In this document: piece by piece, positions 6,448 through 7,872 of the stretch
Numbering within the stretch: position 1 is the first letter of the stretch
Layout of the letters: each line of letters starts with the position of its first letter
DNA from: an uncultured Prevotella sp.
GTDB taxonomy: Bacteria > Bacteroidota > Bacteroidia > Bacteroidales > Bacteroidaceae
Length of the DNA: 7,872 bases
Assembly (NCBI GenBank): GCA_934196725.1
Contig: CAKPWR010000087.1
Span: forward strand, 1 to 7,872
Direction of reading: 5' to 3'
Made by a program: the position numbers and the translations under genes
Notes under the pieces: generated by a model
The model's database searches: none
Seen by the model: the letters and a program-made list of their open reading frames with translations, nothing else
Told to the model about the DNA's origin: nothing

Positions 6448-7083
6448 ATGATGAATGAAGAAATGAAGAAAGCAATGGCAGGGAAATCAATGCCCGAACT
6501 AGCCATTGTAGATAACAATACGCTGGCAGCATTGGGACTGAAGGCTCTGCTGGAAAGCGCTATTCCGATGGTAAGAATCAAGACCTTCGGTACATTCGGT
6601 GAGTTTGAATCGAGTGTACCCGAACGGTTCATGCACTATTTTGTATCCATGCCTATCGTATTGGCACATCGCTACTTCTTCATCAACGAGAAACATCGCC
6701 ATCATACCATCGTACTGACGCCAGGTTGTGACCCCAATTCCCAACTGCAAGGTTTCCACAGCATCTGTACCAACGTACCTGAAACGCAACTCATCAAGGA
6801 ACTGATGAGTCTGCAACGTTCGGGACATCCTCATGGTGAGCATATTCCGATGATGGAAGACCCATCTTCTAAAGAAAAAGTTTTGACTGATAGAGAAATC
6901 GAGGTACTCTCGCTGGTTGCACAAGGCAAAATCAACAAAGAGATTGCCGACCAATTGTGCATCGGACTCACTACCGTGATTACTCATCGCAAGAATATTC
7001 AGGAAAAATTAGGAATTAAAAGCGTTTCTTCACTCACCATCTATGCTGTGATGCATGGATATGTGGATATCAACAGAATTTAA
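6448..7083 (+). CDS. LuxR-type HTH transcriptional regulator with degenerate receiver-like domain
   Basis: The 211-residue protein has the response-regulator layout. Residues 17-125 resemble a receiver: PELAIVDNNTLAALGLKALL (16-35) copies the first strand and helix, including VD at 21-22. The third strand, where the phosphorylated Asp should sit, reads HYFVSMPIV (63-71) with no Asp, and the late conserved Lys region reads ICTNVPETQL (106-115) without Lys. It therefore probably cannot be phosphorylated in the normal way. A LuxR/NarL HTH follows (146-208): LTDREIEVLSLVAQGKINKE (146-165), then ADQLCIGLTTVITHRKNIQE, ending LTIYAVMHGYVDI. About 35 of 63 residues in this part are identical to the HTH of the convergent hemerythrin protein at the right edge. 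The gene is 19 bp after the PLD gene, so probably co-transcribed, and is followed by a strong terminator. Start could be either of two adjacent ATG codons (6448 or 6451); AGAAG at 6441-6445 is spaced better for the second. Targets unknown. Confidence 0.85.
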   Translation: MMNEEMKKAMAGKSMPELAIVDNNTLAALGLKALLESAIPMVRIKTFGTFGEFESSVPERFMHYFVSMPIVLAHRYFFINEKHRHHTIVLTPGCDPNSQLQGFHSICTNVPETQLIKELMSLQRSGHPHGEHIPMMEDPSSKEKVLTDREIEVLSLVAQGKINKEIADQLCIGLTTVITHRKNIQEKLGIKSVSSLTIYAVMHGYVDINRI

Positions 7084-7094
7084 AAGGAGCCTTA

Positions 7095-7116
7095 GTATCC
7101 CCCAAAATGGTGATAC
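7095..7116 (+). other. Weak hairpin after the LuxR gene
   Basis: GTATCCCC (7095-7102) can pair with GGTGATAC (7109-7116) with one mismatch and a 6-nt loop, 11 nt after the stop codon of the LuxR-type gene. It has no following T tract, so it is not a terminator alone; it might protect the mRNA end or be chance. Confidence 0.3.
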
Positions 7117-7143
7117 CCGGTTTTCATATACCTACATATAATG

Positions 7144-7190
7144 ATAATGCCTTCCCCGCAAGCAGCAGGGAAGGCATTATTATTTTATAA
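7144..7190 (+). terminator. Strong rho-independent terminator between convergent genes
   Basis: A perfect 13-bp stem (ATAATGCCTTCCC at 7144-7156 with GGGAAGGCATTAT at 7168-7180) encloses an 11-nt loop and is followed on the plus strand by the T-rich tract TATTATTTTAT. It ends the kdsD-PLD-LuxR transcript, and probably kdsA if read through. It lies between convergent genes and the stem could also work for the minus-strand hemerythrin gene, but the tract on that side (ATATGTAGG) is poor in T. Confidence 0.88.
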
Positions 7191-7227
7191 AAAATAACAT
7201 TTCATTGATGACTTTTCCTCAGAAAAA

Positions 7228-7872
7228 CTAGAGTTTCACCGTAGAAATATCAACCAGATTGTTTACAATGGCATAGATTGTCAAGCCCGCAGGAGAATGA
7301 ATCTGCAGCTTTCGGGCGATGTTTCTGCGGTGAGTAATCACGGTATTGATAGAGATATAAAGATGATCGGCTATCTCCTTGTTGGTCATTCCCTGAACCA
7401 AAGCCACAATCACATCTTTCTCTCTATCGCTCAACTGTTCGTCGCTCATCGGGGTCTGATTGATCATGCTCGAAATCTTGGCACTCACATCATTCTGCTT
7501 CAGTTTCATTTCAGCATTTCTCACGGCAGGAATAAAGATTTCTTCCTCCACTTCTGAGTGATGCTTGAGCCATTCCTCATTATTATATATATCATAGAGG
7601 GTGGCACTGAGCTGGTTGTTATGCAATCCATCCGAAGGCAGATACTTGATGATGATACTCTTCAATTCCTTCAGCTTCATATCCACCTGCACATGATGCT
7701 TAGAGAAGGTCTCTATATCGAAGTTCACTGTGGCATTTCCATCGATAAGTGCCTGAACATAAGGGAATACCATCTTCTCCTCATACTTCATGTGGTTGGT
7801 GATGCTATGGGCATAATCATCATAAAGCTTGAGGATAAGGCGTGCCAGATTATCCTTTTCATCCAGCGCTTC
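7228..7872 (-). CDS. Hemerythrin-domain / LuxR-HTH fusion regulator (5' end beyond window)
   Basis: The frame is open to the right edge, so the true start is outside; the internal Met at 7791-7789 is not the start, because hemerythrin sequence, including a likely ligand His directly before that Met, lies upstream. The visible part (about 214 residues) begins in an HHE four-helix domain with candidate di-iron ligands: HSITNHMKYEEKMVFPY (His and Glu in HxxxE), FSKHHVQVD, and WLKHHSEVEEEIFIPAV (His and Glu in HxxxE). A short linker leads to a LuxR/NarL HTH: LSDREKDVIVALVQGMTNKE, then ADHLYISINTVITHRRNI and LTIYAIVNNLVDI. Hemerythrin-like domains of the YtfE/ScdA kind bind two irons and respond to oxygen, nitric oxide or iron damage. 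A transcription factor sensing such signals is a reasonable inference, not shown. Convergent with the LuxR-type gene at 6448, whose DNA-binding half is clearly related. Confidence 0.88.
   Translation of the reverse strand, partial: EALDEKDNLARLILKLYDDYAHSITNHMKYEEKMVFPYVQALIDGNATVNFDIETFSKHHVQVDMKLKELKSIIIKYLPSDGLHNNQLSATLYDIYNNEEWLKHHSEVEEEIFIPAVRNAEMKLKQNDVSAKISSMINQTPMSDEQLSDREKDVIVALVQGMTNKEIADHLYISINTVITHRRNIARKLQIHSPAGLTIYAIVNNLVDISTVKL

Noticed and set aside
6499..6987. 162-residue minus-strand open frame
   Set aside because: Antisense to the LuxR-type gene; lacks any domain, and the plus-strand frame has a clear HTH.
7107..7190. 27-codon plus-strand open frame after the LuxR-type gene
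   Set aside because: It runs through the terminator hairpin, has no conserved character, and its spacing to the upstream AAAAGGAG is too long for a convincing start.
7228..7791. Complete 187-residue HTH protein starting at the Met at 7791
   Set aside because: The frame stays open to the window edge and the upstream codons encode hemerythrin sequence including a likely ligand His, so this Met is internal.

Overview
The window looks like a chromosomal segment of a Bacteroidales bacterium, most likely Prevotella/Segatella-like. This rests on a SusC/RagA-type TonB-dependent transporter, promoters of the Bacteroidetes type (TTTG ... TAnnTTTG), starts without Shine-Dalgarno sequences but with A-rich upstream regions, moderate GC, and Bacteroidetes-type LuxR-HTH proteins. 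The genus is inferred from protein style, not proven.

Layout, left to right. (1) 1-1841, minus: the N-terminal ~613 residues of a SusC-family outer-membrane transporter, cut by the left edge. A 290-bp gap follows with a candidate susC promoter, a long AT-rich leader and a rho-independent terminator for the next gene. (2) 2132-3082, minus: a BadF-type sugar kinase, probably N-acetylglucosamine kinase. (3) 3083-3303: a divergent promoter region, with a full TTTG-N20-TAACTTTG promoter for kdsA and a -7 box for the kinase. (4) 3304-7083, plus: kdsA (KDO-8-phosphate synthase, metal-dependent class), a 22-bp tandem repeat array, kdsD (arabinose-5-phosphate isomerase), a PLD-family cardiolipin-synthase-like protein with a signal peptide, and a LuxR-HTH protein with a degenerate receiver-like domain. 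Gaps of 5 and 19 bp make the last three probably one transcript; kdsA may be joined to them through the repeat array. A strong hairpin terminator ends the unit. (5) 7228-7872, minus and convergent: a hemerythrin-domain protein fused to a LuxR HTH, cut by the right edge.

The genes centre on the cell envelope. KdsD makes arabinose 5-phosphate, which KdsA condenses with phosphoenolpyruvate toward KDO for the lipopolysaccharide inner core; the PLD protein probably acts on phospholipids; SusC imports glycans or other large nutrients; the kinase may salvage amino sugars. The two regulators share a closely related DNA-binding half but have different sensor halves, one a pseudo-receiver and one a putative di-iron hemerythrin. 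This convergent pair is the most intriguing part of the window. I found no CRISPR array, tRNA, rRNA, transposase or phage gene.
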